Assembly (NCBI GenBank): GCA_022823055.1 | Contig: JAJDXX010000202.1 | Coordinates: 1-40,827 of the forward strand | Direction: 5' to 3' | Length of the DNA stretch: 40,827 nt | Source of the DNA: Candidatus Binatia bacterium | GTDB lineage: Bacteria; Desulfobacterota; Binatia; UBA9968; JAJDTQ01 | In this document: positions 1-7,869 of the stretch, piece by piece | How positions within the stretch are numbered: the stretch's first letter is position 1 | Layout of the letters: the number at the start of each line of letters is the position of its first letter | Program-made: the position numbers and the translations under genes | The notes under the pieces: model-generated | The model's input: only the letters and a program-made list of their open reading frames with translations | The model's database searches: none | What the model was told of the DNA's origin: nothing

Positions 1-96
1 CGCGCTGGAGCTTCGGGCCACATCGGGGTAGCCCACCCGCTCCCGCCGCCACGCCCGTATCGGCGTCAACAGCCAACCTCGAATCCCCGAGGCCAC
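1..96 (-). CDS. possible 5' end of an unknown gene, cut by window edge
   Basis: A GTG at 94-96 (minus strand) follows a good ribosome-binding sequence (GAGGAGG, about 6 bases upstream) and opens a frame of 32 codons that stays open to the window edge. The visible peptide contains RGWLLTPIRAWRRERVGY and resembles nothing I know. It lies just downstream of the broken MFS fragment and is not in frame with it, so it is not obviously the missing MFS remainder. The call rests only on the start signal and the open frame. Confidence 0.25.
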   Translation of the reverse strand, partial: MASGIRGWLLTPIRAWRRERVGYPDVARSSSA

Positions 97-116
97 GCCT
101 GTCCCTCCTCGCCTTG

Positions 117-428
117 TTACCGATTCTGTTTCACGGCAAAAAATACCGTGAGTACGAGCACCCCGCAGGCCGCGGTGCCGTAGCCGATGATGCGCCTCTC
201 GCCGTAGCGATCCGCCGCCTTGCCCGCGGCGAGGACGGCGGCCACGACCCCGACGTTGATCATCGAAACGAGGATGCCGACCTCGGTGAGGTTCAGCGAG
301 AGCTCCTTCTGGATCAGCGGCACCAGCGTCGGGATGCCCATGTGGATGGTGGCCAGCGCGGTCTGCGCCAGGGTCGTGATGAACAGGTAGAACCAGCGCC
401 GGGGTGAGGGTGAGGAGGAGGCTGTCAC
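117..428 (-). pseudogene. truncated MFS transporter, N-terminal fragment
   Basis: The 103-residue product reads as the first three membrane segments of a major facilitator superfamily transporter: TM1 near residues 12-38, TM2 near 46-68, the MFS loop-2/3 signature region at 70-78 (GKAADRYGERR, matching the G-x3-D-R-x-G-x-R-R pattern) and TM3 near 83-98. A TAA then ends the frame. Full-length MFS proteins have about 400 residues and 12 TMs, so three quarters of the gene is missing. Neither of the other minus-strand frames between 1 and 116 reads like TM4. I infer a gene remnant, possibly left by the rearrangement that also placed the miniature element just upstream at 464-626. A real small three-TM protein is possible but unlikely. 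Confidence 0.55.
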
Positions 429-463
429 GTGCGGTGAGATTTGCGTCTACCGGACCGAAGGGC

Positions 464-626
464 TAGTGTGGTGTCTGGTTAATTCGCAGCATAATCTGCG
501 GGTCTTTTTCGTCGTCGGCTGCGTTGCTCTTCCTCGCGTGGTACCCGCCACTGCTCGTCATCGCGCCTTGCCGACGACAAAAAATCCTGCGCAACTTATG
601 CCACTTATTTACGGGACGCGACACTA
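464..626. mobile_element. MITE-like element, TA-flanked (IS630/Tc1-mariner style)
   Basis: The segment begins TAGTGTGGTGTC and ends GACGCGACACTA. The two halves form one long imperfect inverted repeat. Terminal bases 464-469 pair with 621-626, and internal TTTTTCGTCGTCGGC (505-519) pairs with GCCGACGACAAAAAA (570-584). The stretches between (GCATAATCTGCG-like on the left, TTGCGCAGGAT-like on the right arm) also match with small gaps. The arms are about 56 bases around a loop of about 50. A TA dinucleotide flanks both ends, the target duplication typical of IS630/Tc1-mariner transposition. It has no coding capacity, so it would need a transposase in trans. It sits between the broken MFS gene and the end of the aldolase gene. 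Confidence 0.7.
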
Positions 627-700
627 GCCCTCGATACCGTCCGTCCACCGACATCCCGAGGCGCGGCTCGCCGCGCGCGAGAGCGCCCGGAGTTCGCTAC

Positions 701-1624
701 TCAGATCGACTCGCCCGCGTAGATGCGCATGACCTTGTCGAGCAGCGCGATGGCGTCCGGCTTGCTCCGCTGGAAAGAGTTCCGCCCGATGATGGAGCCG
801 AAGCCGCCACCCGCGTGGATGGCGCGGATCTCGGCGAGCAGCGCCTCGTCGGTAGTGGCCGGACCGCCCGAGAAGATCACAATGCGGCGGCCGTCGAAGG
901 CCGACTGCACCACGTGGCGGATCCGGTCCGCGGGATCGGCGATGGGCACGCCTTCCTTCTCGAACACCTTGCGCGCCGCGTCCTGCTCGACGTTCTCCAG
1001 GGGGAACTTCACCTTGATGATATGCGCTCCGAGCTGTGCGGCGATCTGCGCCGCATAGCCGCACACGTCGACGGCCGCCTCGCCGGCCTTGCTGAGCCCG
1101 GAGCCCCGCGGATACGACCAGATCACCACCGCCAGGCCGTTGCGCTTGGCCTCCCTGGCGATTTCGCGGATCTGCTCGTACATGGCGAAGCGGTGCTCGG
1201 AGCCGGGGTAGACGGTGAAGCCCACGGCCGCGCACCCCAGGCGCAGCGCGTCCTCCACGCTGGAGGTAACGGCCTGGGTGGGGTCCCTTTCGTCGTTCAG
1301 CAAGTCGTGGTTGTTGACCTTGAGGATGAGCGGGATCTCCCCGGCGAACTCGCGCGCGCCGGCCTCGAGAAAGCCCAGCGGCGCGGCGTACGCGTTGCAG
1401 CCCGCGTCCAGCGCCAACTCGAAGTGGTAACGCGGGTCATAACCCGCCGGATTGGGGGCGAAGCTCCGCGCCGGGCCGTGCTCGAAGCCCTGGTCCACGG
1501 GCAGGATCACGAACTTGCCGGTGCCGCCGAGGCGGCCGTGATTCAGTATCCGGGCCAGGTTGGTCAGGGTCCCGGGATTGTCGCTGCCGTACCAGCTCAA
1601 TACCTCTCTTACTCTCTCCGTCAT
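701..1624 (-). CDS. fbaB: class I fructose-bisphosphate aldolase (DhnA/FbaB type)
   Basis: Catalyses reversible cleavage of fructose-1,6-bisphosphate to DHAP and glyceraldehyde-3-phosphate in the cytoplasm. The 307-residue product is a TIM barrel of the archaeal-type class I (DhnA) family. It shows the early motif LPVDQGFEHGP (41-51), VIWSYPRGSG (167-176), the Schiff-base region IIKVKFP (202-208, Lys204 or Lys206) and a C-terminal phosphate-binding region around IFSGGPATTDE and SIIGRNSFQR. The ATG has a strong GAGGAGG upstream. It starts 22 bases after the FBPase stop on the same strand, so the two are probably co-transcribed; aldolase and phosphatase make consecutive steps of gluconeogenesis. 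Confidence 0.93.
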   Translation of the reverse strand: MTERVREVLSWYGSDNPGTLTNLARILNHGRLGGTGKFVILPVDQGFEHGPARSFAPNPAGYDPRYHFELALDAGCNAYAAPLGFLEAGAREFAGEIPLILKVNNHDLLNDERDPTQAVTSSVEDALRLGCAAVGFTVYPGSEHRFAMYEQIREIAREAKRNGLAVVIWSYPRGSGLSKAGEAAVDVCGYAAQIAAQLGAHIIKVKFPLENVEQDAARKVFEKEGVPIADPADRIRHVVQSAFDGRRIVIFSGGPATTDEALLAEIRAIHAGGGFGSIIGRNSFQRSKPDAIALLDKVMRIYAGESI

Positions 1625-1646
1625 CGCTCGGCCTCCTCAAGCGGAC

Positions 1647-2639
1647 TCATCCCTCCGCCATGAACCGTTCGTAAAGGGCGACGTTCTCGGCGCTGCCGAT
1701 GGCGATGGGCGTGCGCTGATGGACGGCCCCGGGCACCACGTCCAGCAGGCGCCCGTGCCCGGTGCTGGCCGCTCCCCCCGCCTGCTCCGCCACGCACGCC
1801 AGCGGCGCGCACTCGTAGAGAAGACGGAGCTTGCCGTCGGGACTCCCGGGATCGCCGGGATAGAGATACATGCCTCCGTCCAGCAGGCAGCGGTGCAGAT
1901 CGGCCACCAGCGCCCCGGTGTAGCGCAGCGAGTGGGGCCTGCCGGTGGGCTTGTCCTTCTCCGTGACATGATCCAGGTACTTCCGCACCCCCGCGCCCCA
2001 CTCCTTGTGGCGTCCGACGTTGGCGCTGTAGATCTTGCCCGCCTCCGGACAACGGATGTCATGGTGCGAAAGGACGAACTCTCCGACCCCCCGGTCCAGG
2101 GTGAATCCGTGCACCCCGGCGCCCACCGTGTACACCAGCAACGTGCTGGTGCCGTAGAGCACGTAGCCGGCGCACACGAGCTCCGAGCCCGGCTGGAGGA
2201 ACTCCTCGCCCGAGAGCTCTCCCCCCCGGTGGCGCCGCAGGATGCCGAAGATGGTGCCCAGCGGTGCGTTGACGTCGGTGTTGGAGGACCCGTCCAGCGG
2301 ATCCGTACACAGGAGATAACGCGCGTCGTCGGAAGTGCTCATCACCACCGGCTCTTCCAACTCCTCCGAGGCGATGCCCGCCACCACACTGCAACTCGAG
2401 AACGCATCCATCACCACGTCGTTGCCGATGACGTCGAGCTTCTTCTGCATGTCGCCCGTGGCGTTCTGGTCGCCGGCCAGACCCAGCTTGCCCGCCAGGG
2501 CCGCCTGATCGACCTCCCGGGCGAGCACCTTGCCCGCCAGTGCGATGGGTTCCAGGAGCGAGCGCAGATCCTGCGCTCCGTCGTTGCGCCATCCCCCTTC
2601 CTCGATGAGATGCCGCGTCAGCGTGGTGCCTGCCGCCAT
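1647..2639 (-). CDS. fbp: class 1 fructose-1,6-bisphosphatase
   Basis: Hydrolyses fructose-1,6-bisphosphate to fructose-6-phosphate, the committed step of gluconeogenesis (Mg-dependent, cytoplasmic). The 330-residue length is normal for class 1 FBPase. Signature features are the metal-binding acidic pair in ASEELEEP (90-97) and the lithium-sensitive phosphatase motif DPLDGSSN (113-120); the C-terminal region has the expected KLRLLYEC and LDVVPGAVHQRTP segments. The ATG is preceded by AAGGAG at about 8 bases. It is the first gene of a two-gene unit with the class I aldolase downstream, behind the promoter-like sequence at 2678-2707. Confidence 0.95.
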   Translation of the reverse strand: MAAGTTLTRHLIEEGGWRNDGAQDLRSLLEPIALAGKVLAREVDQAALAGKLGLAGDQNATGDMQKKLDVIGNDVVMDAFSSCSVVAGIASEELEEPVVMSTSDDARYLLCTDPLDGSSNTDVNAPLGTIFGILRRHRGGELSGEEFLQPGSELVCAGYVLYGTSTLLVYTVGAGVHGFTLDRGVGEFVLSHHDIRCPEAGKIYSANVGRHKEWGAGVRKYLDHVTEKDKPTGRPHSLRYTGALVADLHRCLLDGGMYLYPGDPGSPDGKLRLLYECAPLACVAEQAGGAASTGHGRLLDVVPGAVHQRTPIAIGSAENVALYERFMAEG

Positions 2640-2677
2640 CTTCGGGACTCCTTGCCAGCGTTGTAGTGCATCACGCT

Positions 2678-2707
2678 AAGTTAGGAGGATGTTCCCGCGA
2701 AAGTCAA
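2678..2707 (-). promoter_or_regulatory. sigma70-like promoter for fbp-fba
   Basis: On the minus strand TTGACT (2702-2707) and TAACTT (2678-2683) are separated by 18 bases. They lie about 40 bases upstream of the FBPase start codon with AAGGAG in between. Five of six -35 bases fit the sigma70 consensus. Called by eye only. Confidence 0.45.
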
Positions 2708-2735
2708 CGTGGCGCCGGCAGAAAGACCCTCTTCG

Positions 2736-3824
2736 CTAACCCTGCTTCAGCAATTCCTTCAGAAAGGACTGTACTTCCGGAGGCGCATTCATGGCGCCTT
2801 CGAGGATCTTCGCGGCATCCGCGCCGACGAAGGTCTTGATGCGTGCACCGAAGATCTTCTCGGCGTCCGCGATGTACCGCGGATCCTCCAGCATTTTACC
2901 GACCGCATCAGCCAGCAGGTCTATCGTTGCCTGGGGGGTCCCGGGAGGTGCGAACAGACCCTTTTCGAAGTTGCCCCCCGCGACCACCAGCGACTTGAAG
3001 GCCTCCCACGCAATGCCCGAAGGCGATTTACCGAAGACCTTGCGGTATTCCTCCTCGAAGGTGGGATACTCCGCTGCGGCGGGGTCGCGAATGATGTTTC
3101 CCTGAGCGTCCAGCAGACCGGAATGGTACAGGACGAACGCTTTCCCTTCCTTCACCGCGGGTCGCACCGTTGCATTGAACCCTGGCGCGGTCATGCCGGA
3201 GATGTCGGCCTCGCCGCGCTGTATCGCCGCCGCGACATCGGAATACCCCGGATAGCCGTAGACCTGCTTGCTGACAACATTCTTCAGGATAGCCTTGAAA
3301 ACGACGGTGCGCCTTATCGCCGTGGAAGACTCCCGCGAGGTGTCCGCCATCACCAGCGGCCTGCCCAGGTTCAGCTTGAGCAGTTCTCCCAGGCTGCGTG
3401 CTCCCACATGGGCTCCGACATAGGTGATGAGGCCGAACCCGGCTACCGAGATGATCGGCATCTTCGCCAAGTCGTACCGGGCGCCCTTGTAGCCGAGCTG
3501 CTGTCGGGTCAAAGTGCCGCTGGACGACACCCCCAAGGTCAGCCCGTCCGGCTTGGCGGAGTGGTGAAGGAAATTGAAGGCAATGGTGCCGCCGGCTCCG
3601 GGCATGTTCTGAACGATGATGGTGGGGTTGCCCGCAATGTGGCGGCTCAGATGCCGGGCCACCACCCGGCCATATACGTCCGTGCCGCCTCCGGGGGAGA
3701 ACGGGATGATCAGACGGATTCGCGTTCCCTTGCTGTACTGAGTCTCTGCGTCCGCGCGCGGCGAAGCGGAAACCAAGAGCACTAGACACGCCAAAAAAGC
3801 GGCCGACATCAGGCGATAGTTCAT
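2736..3824 (-). CDS. TTT-family (Bug) periplasmic solute receptor
   Basis: Extracytoplasmic binding protein of the tripartite tricarboxylate transporter family, which binds small carboxylates and normally delivers them to a TctA/TctB membrane pair. I place the start at 3824 (362 residues): GGAGG lies 6 bases upstream and the peptide begins with a clear signal sequence ending near SPRADA (22-27). Typical Bug motifs follow: IRLIIPFSPGGGTDVYGR, then VQNMPGAGGTIAFNFL and a FAPPGTPQATID segment late in the protein. No TctA or TctB gene is in the window, so the receptor is an orphan, as is common in this family. Ligand not predictable. It is separated from the upstream ABC operon by a strong hairpin (3865-3899), so it probably has its own transcript. 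Confidence 0.9.
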   Translation of the reverse strand: MNYRLMSAAFLACLVLLVSASPRADAETQYSKGTRIRLIIPFSPGGGTDVYGRVVARHLSRHIAGNPTIIVQNMPGAGGTIAFNFLHHSAKPDGLTLGVSSSGTLTRQQLGYKGARYDLAKMPIISVAGFGLITYVGAHVGARSLGELLKLNLGRPLVMADTSRESSTAIRRTVVFKAILKNVVSKQVYGYPGYSDVAAAIQRGEADISGMTAPGFNATVRPAVKEGKAFVLYHSGLLDAQGNIIRDPAAAEYPTFEEEYRKVFGKSPSGIAWEAFKSLVVAGGNFEKGLFAPPGTPQATIDLLADAVGKMLEDPRYIADAEKIFGARIKTFVGADAAKILEGAMNAPPEVQSFLKELLKQG

Positions 3825-3864
3825 CGCTGCCTCCTTTGCTTTGCGACGGCTCCGAGACGACGCG

Positions 3865-3899
3865 AAAGGCCGGGGAAGGAGCACCCTTCCCCGGCCTTT
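3865..3899 (-). terminator. hairpin, probable terminator of the ABC operon
   Basis: AAAGGCCGGGGAAGG (3865-3879) and its exact complement CCTTCCCCGGCCTTT (3885-3899) form a 15-bp perfect stem with a 5-base loop. It lies between the stop of the ABC binding-protein gene (3962) and the start of the TTT receptor (3824). Only a short T run follows on the minus strand, so termination may be incomplete; the stem could also protect the 3' end of the ABC mRNA. Confidence 0.55.
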
Positions 3900-3961
3900 G
3901 TCCGTTTCCCACGCCCCGTGTCGGAGCCGGATTTTCTCTAGTGCCGGTTCCTGCGTCAAGG

Positions 3962-4966
3962 CTACGGCACGAACAGACCGTCGATCTGTGCCTCGGCCTC
4001 CTTGGGGAAGATCCCCAGCGCGATGCCGTCCTTCAGGTACTGCTTTTGATTCGCCAGGTTCTTCGGGTTCGGCCACTTGAAGTCAGCCGGAAGCAGAAAA
4101 GGCCTGACCCGCTGGTAGCCGAGATCGACCACTTCCTTCCCCTCCAGCCCGAAGATCTTCTTGGCGTACTTCCGGAAGTGCTCGGGATCGTTCTGGACGC
4201 CGGCGATCATTTCCTGCCACGCGGCGCGAATCTTCCCGACGACTCCGGGGTTCTTCTTCGCCCACGTCTCCTGCGCGCCGACCCAGCCGAACATGTGGAT
4301 GTCCTTGTTCAGCACCTTGGTAATCACGTCTCCCAGCTTCGCGATGGAACGGTATTTGCCGGTCGCCATCATCCGGGTCACATGTGCTTCCCAGTGGAGC
4401 GCGGCTTCCACCTCGCCCTTCTCCATCACCGCGATGATGCCGGCGGCCCCCAACTTCTTGAGCTGGAAGTCCTTCTCGATGGAAACACCCTGCTTCCTCA
4501 TCATGAAGTCGAACAGGTTGTAGGCCGACGTGACCTCCCGCGGCACCGCGATGGACTTCCCCTTGAGATCGCTGATGGACTTGTATGGGGAGTCCTTGCG
4601 GACGAGGATGTAGTTGTGCATCGTCCTCATGTAGGGCTGCACCAGCTTGAGGGGGATGCCCTTGAGGTTGGCACGCAGCGCGGACTCGACAGTGGCCAGA
4701 CCCACCGGGATGGCGCCAATGGCGATGAGACGTTCGACGTTCGCGACGCCGCCCCAGCGCGGCTTGGCGACAAAGCCGTGCTTGCGATCCAGCTTCTTGT
4801 CGATCATGTACTGGCCGCCCAGGCCGAACACGCCGCCGGAGGGCAGGCCGAACTCCACCACGGGCAGGTCCGCGCTCAGGGCCGGGACCGAGAGACCCGG
4901 AACAAACAGGAACAGCCCCGCGGCCAGGACCAGCAGACGAAACCGTTTGATTCTTGCGATTATCAT
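3962..4966 (-). CDS. ABC transporter substrate-binding protein, NitT/TauT family
   Basis: Periplasmic solute-binding subunit (334 residues) of the importer encoded immediately upstream. It has a signal peptide (about residues 1-31, ending PALSA), then a NMT1/SsuA-type fold with the recurring pattern ISDLKGKSIAVPR and an internal GEVEAALHWEAHV segment, which in this family lines the cleft and selects the ligand. The ATG overlaps the ATPase stop (ATGA, 4963-4966) and has AAGGAGGGA upstream, so it is translationally coupled. Family ligands include sulfonates, nitrate, thiamine precursors and phthalates; the sequence does not settle which. The operon probably ends here, at the hairpin 3865-3899. 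Confidence 0.88.
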   Translation of the reverse strand: MIIARIKRFRLLVLAAGLFLFVPGLSVPALSADLPVVEFGLPSGGVFGLGGQYMIDKKLDRKHGFVAKPRWGGVANVERLIAIGAIPVGLATVESALRANLKGIPLKLVQPYMRTMHNYILVRKDSPYKSISDLKGKSIAVPREVTSAYNLFDFMMRKQGVSIEKDFQLKKLGAAGIIAVMEKGEVEAALHWEAHVTRMMATGKYRSIAKLGDVITKVLNKDIHMFGWVGAQETWAKKNPGVVGKIRAAWQEMIAGVQNDPEHFRKYAKKIFGLEGKEVVDLGYQRVRPFLLPADFKWPNPKNLANQKQYLKDGIALGIFPKEAEAQIDGLFVP

Positions 4967-5736
4967 GCTCCCTCCTTCACCAGGTTAAGTATGGTTTCCA
5001 GTACTTCCTTCTTGAACTCGATGAACCGCATGTCGTCGGTATCCCGCTCCGAGGAGCGAAGGGGGTTCTCGTAGACCGCGGCGATGCGCGCCGGCCGGGC
5101 GGAGAAGATCACGATACGGTCCCCCATGTAGGCGGATTCCTCCACGTCGTGGGTGACCAGCAGGGCGGTCTGCTTCAACCGGGAACAGATCTGGAGGGTG
5201 TCCTCCCGCAACTGCCGCGCCGTGAGCTGGTCGAGCTTGCTGTAGGGTTCGTCCATCAGCAGCACCTGTGGTTCGATCACAAGCCCGCGCGCCAAACCCA
5301 CCCGCTGCCGCATCCCGCCGGACAGGTAGAGGGGGAACTGCTTGCGAAAGTCCGTGAGGCCCACCAGCGACAGGTACTTGTCCAGCCTCTCGTCCCACTC
5401 ATCCGCCGGCACCTCCATGCCCTTGAGGGCGAATTTCAGGTTGTCCTCCACCCGCTTCCAGTTGAGCAGCCTCGGGTCCTGGAACACGTAGCCCAACTGC
5501 GGGTGCGCCCGCTCGCCGTCCTCAGTGTCGGAAATGATCTCCACCCGCCCATGGTCGAGACCCTCGAGGCCCGTGATGATGTTCAACAACGTCGACTTGC
5601 CGCAGCCCGACGGCCCCAGCAACGCCGTGATGCCGTATTCCTTCGTGTCGAAGGAGATGTCGTCCAGCACCTTCAGCGGCGAGCCGTCCTCGCGCGAGAA
5701 GTACTTGACCGCACGATCGATGTGTACGTACGCCAA
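4963..5736 (-). CDS. ABC transporter ATP-binding protein, NitT/TauT (SsuB/TauB-like)
   Basis: Cytoplasmic ATPase that powers the importer. I choose the TTG at 5736 (257 residues): GGAGG lies 7 bases upstream, the permease stop ends just before it, and the protein begins AYVHIDRAVKYF as expected for the first strand. An upstream in-frame ATG would add 23 residues unlike the family. Walker A GPSGCGKST (41-49), the signature LSGGMRQRVGLARGL, Walker B VLLMDEPYSKLD and the H-loop LLVTHDVEES are all intact. It lies between permease and binding protein, one base from the former and overlapping the latter. Confidence 0.93.
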   Translation of the reverse strand: MAYVHIDRAVKYFSREDGSPLKVLDDISFDTKEYGITALLGPSGCGKSTLLNIITGLEGLDHGRVEIISDTEDGERAHPQLGYVFQDPRLLNWKRVEDNLKFALKGMEVPADEWDERLDKYLSLVGLTDFRKQFPLYLSGGMRQRVGLARGLVIEPQVLLMDEPYSKLDQLTARQLREDTLQICSRLKQTALLVTHDVEESAYMGDRIVIFSARPARIAAVYENPLRSSERDTDDMRFIEFKKEVLETILNLVKEGA

Positions 5737-5737
5737 C

Positions 5738-6604
5738 CTACCGCCTCCATGCCTCGACGCGCGGCCGCCAGCGGGTGACGCTGCGCTCCAGGACTCCCAC
5801 CACACCGAACTCGAGAAAGATCATGACGATCAGGAACGTGATGGCCCAGGCCAGCACCCCCTTCACCGAAAAGAGGTCGAACTGGTGCATGACCTGATAG
5901 CCAACGCCGTTGCTGAAGCCGAACCCTTCGACCAGCACGATCACCTTCCACGCCAGCCCCAGGCCGTACCGGATGGCGGCGAGGATATGCGACACCAACT
6001 GCGGCAGGATCACGTCCACCAGCTTGGAATACACACTGGCGTGGAATGCCGTGCTCATGTCGATCAGGTCCTTGTCGATGGACTTGGTCCCCTGCCAGAT
6101 GCTGATGGTGAGCATGGGAGAGATGGTCACGGCCACCGCGAGGTAGGCGCTGATCTCCTTGATGCCGAAGACCATGAGCATCAGCAGCGCCCAGATGAGG
6201 CCCGGCATGGTGAGACCGAGGATCACCGGAGGCTCGAAGAAGCTTTCCTGGTTGCGGAAGCTCCCCATGATGATCCCCAGCGGCGTGCTCACCACCATGG
6301 CGAGGCCGAAGCCGACGAACACGCGCCAGAGCGTGTTGCCCATGTGGTGATAGAACTCTCCCGTCTTGATGATGACTCCTACCTCGGCGAACGTTTCCCA
6401 CGGCCTCGGCACCAGCGCGGGTGGGAAGAAGAGGCCCATCGCCCACCATGCAACGATGAGCGCGACGATGGAGCCCACGCGGAGAGAGACGTCCCAGCCG
6501 GCCTCGGCAAAGACAGAGACGGGCTTCCGCGGCCCTTGGCCCGGGTCCACGTCCGGTGTGGCCACCCCTCCTGTTCCGAGCGCCAATTCCTCCTGTTTCG
6601 CCAT
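5738..6604 (-). CDS. ABC transporter permease, NitT/TauT (SsuC/TauC-like)
   Basis: Inner-membrane channel subunit of the importer (288 residues). A hydrophilic N-terminus of about 38 residues precedes TM1 (VGSIVALIVAWWAMGLFF). About six TMs follow, with the binding-protein-dependent transport domain and its coupling-helix region around AFHASVYSKLVDVILPQLVSHILAAIRYGLGLAWKV-type sequence (residues about 184-220). It is first in a permease-ATPase-receptor operon, with a promoter-like sequence at 6721-6750 and little space between genes. Confidence 0.93.
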   Translation of the reverse strand: MAKQEELALGTGGVATPDVDPGQGPRKPVSVFAEAGWDVSLRVGSIVALIVAWWAMGLFFPPALVPRPWETFAEVGVIIKTGEFYHHMGNTLWRVFVGFGLAMVVSTPLGIIMGSFRNQESFFEPPVILGLTMPGLIWALLMLMVFGIKEISAYLAVAVTISPMLTISIWQGTKSIDKDLIDMSTAFHASVYSKLVDVILPQLVSHILAAIRYGLGLAWKVIVLVEGFGFSNGVGYQVMHQFDLFSVKGVLAWAITFLIVMIFLEFGVVGVLERSVTRWRPRVEAWRR

Positions 6605-6720
6605 GAATCAGTATCTCCGTGTCCGATTGGGTTCTCCGCGGCTCAATAGACCCGCGCGTCGAGCGTCGCACCAGCGATGCGACGACTCCGCCAGCCTGAC
6701 ATCTTGAGACAGGCGCCGCG

Positions 6721-6750
6721 ATGTTAGTCCGATCACTGCATCGCTGTCAA
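6721..6750 (-). promoter_or_regulatory. sigma70-like promoter for the NitT/TauT ABC operon
   Basis: On the minus strand a consensus TTGACA (6745-6750) and TAACAT (6721-6726) are 18 bases apart. They lie in the 194-base gap between the haem-oxygenase-fold gene and the permease, leaving a leader of roughly 110 bases. Read-through from the upstream gene is also possible. Confidence 0.45.
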
Positions 6751-6798
6751 ACAAAGCGGCGACCCCGTCTTCAAGAAAGCGGTCCGCGATACGCCGCA

Positions 6799-7647
6799 TC
6801 AAGTAACGACGAGCTCGTCGGCCGGGAGCCCGATGGCCGCCCGCGCCAGCCGGATCTGCTCCCTCGTGGTGATCACCCGGAAGGACCGGGCCGTCCTGAT
6901 GGCCCAGAAGGATTCTTCCTGAATCTCGCGGGTCGTGGCGTATTTCTTGAGGATGTCGAGCACGCCGCCGCCGTGGAGCTGGTCCTTGGCCTGGTGCAGG
7001 CCGGCGTTCATGAGGGAGCCGTGGGGGATGCCGCAGAGCTTCTCCACCGTGTTGGCGCTGGCCGCCCACGGGCCTTCGAACTCGCCCTTGTCGAGGTAGC
7101 CTCGCTTGACCGCCACCCGGATGCTCTCCAGGCCGCCCACCGCGGCGTAGCCGCCCTGCCACGACAGTGTGCGGCTCAGGTTGTCCAGCGCGTGCATGCA
7201 CGCCATGAACACGGGGGTCGGCTCGAACGCCTCCGCCTCCTCCCGGGTAATGCCGAGCTGCCGGGAGTCGTAGTAGAGCACCTCGATGTGACACATGCCG
7301 TCGGCGTCCGGGTCGCTCACCTCCTCGTCCCAGCAGTCGTGCAGGATCTCGCGCCGCACGTCCTGGTAAGGACACTTGGCTGCAATGTTCATCAGGTAGC
7401 TGGGAAACATCTTGGCGAAGAAGCTGTGGTTCATCTGCCATACACCGAAGTACCGCCTGGCCTTCTCCTGGTCGTCGCGGACCTCGTCGGGAATCAGCGG
7501 GTGGTTGGGAAACGCCCTCACCGTATCGGCCTGGGCCTGCAGGAACCTGTGCTCGAACTCGTCCGGCGAGAGGGGTGTGGCATCCGATTCCGGAGGAAGC
7601 CTGAAAAAGGTCTTGGTGGTAATGACATCCGTTTGTGCATCCGTCAT
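6799..7647 (-). CDS. haem-oxygenase-fold (TenA/PqqC-like) iron-containing redox enzyme
   Basis: All-helical protein of 282 residues that I place in the TenA/PqqC/haem-oxygenase-like fold, whose members include cofactor-free oxidases, thiaminases and diiron oxygenases (HDOs). Supporting patterns are WQMNHSFFAKMFPSYL in an early helix, WDEEVSDP followed by MCHIEVLYYD (acidic-plus-His pairs as in HDO metal sites), and a late KDQLHGGGVLDIL resembling the D-x2-H of HDOs. The ATG follows AAGGAGCG. It lies upstream of the NitT/TauT ABC operon on the same strand, so the imported compound might be its substrate; TenA next to a thiamine-precursor ABC importer is the known precedent, but no thiamine-specific motif is evident. 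Metal dependence and reaction are inference. Confidence 0.75.
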   Translation of the reverse strand: MTDAQTDVITTKTFFRLPPESDATPLSPDEFEHRFLQAQADTVRAFPNHPLIPDEVRDDQEKARRYFGVWQMNHSFFAKMFPSYLMNIAAKCPYQDVRREILHDCWDEEVSDPDADGMCHIEVLYYDSRQLGITREEAEAFEPTPVFMACMHALDNLSRTLSWQGGYAAVGGLESIRVAVKRGYLDKGEFEGPWAASANTVEKLCGIPHGSLMNAGLHQAKDQLHGGGVLDILKKYATTREIQEESFWAIRTARSFRVITTREQIRLARAAIGLPADELVVT

Positions 7648-7869
7648 GTTACCGCTCCTTCATTGGAAGTCAGCCCGCCGTGAACTTCATTCGGCCCGTA
7701 TCAGAACGCCCATGGAGTGTCAACGAAGCAAGGCCGGCGCCCGTCGTACCCTTTACTCCCCAAGCGGCTGTTGATATATCCGCTGCCAAACCGTCCCCGG
7801 AGCCGGCGTGACAGTTCACGCGTACTCTCGCGGAATGCCACGATGACCACACAGGCGAGGAGGAACGTC

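Noticed and set aside
524..1663. Long open frame on the plus strand over the miniature element and the aldolase gene
   Set aside because: It is antisense to a clear aldolase and has no recognisable motif; the composition is that expected of the complement of high-GC coding sequence.
4963..5805. Upstream ATG at 5805 as start of the ABC ATPase
   Set aside because: It would overlap the permease by 68 bases and add 23 residues unlike the family; the TTG at 5736 has a proper ribosome-binding site.
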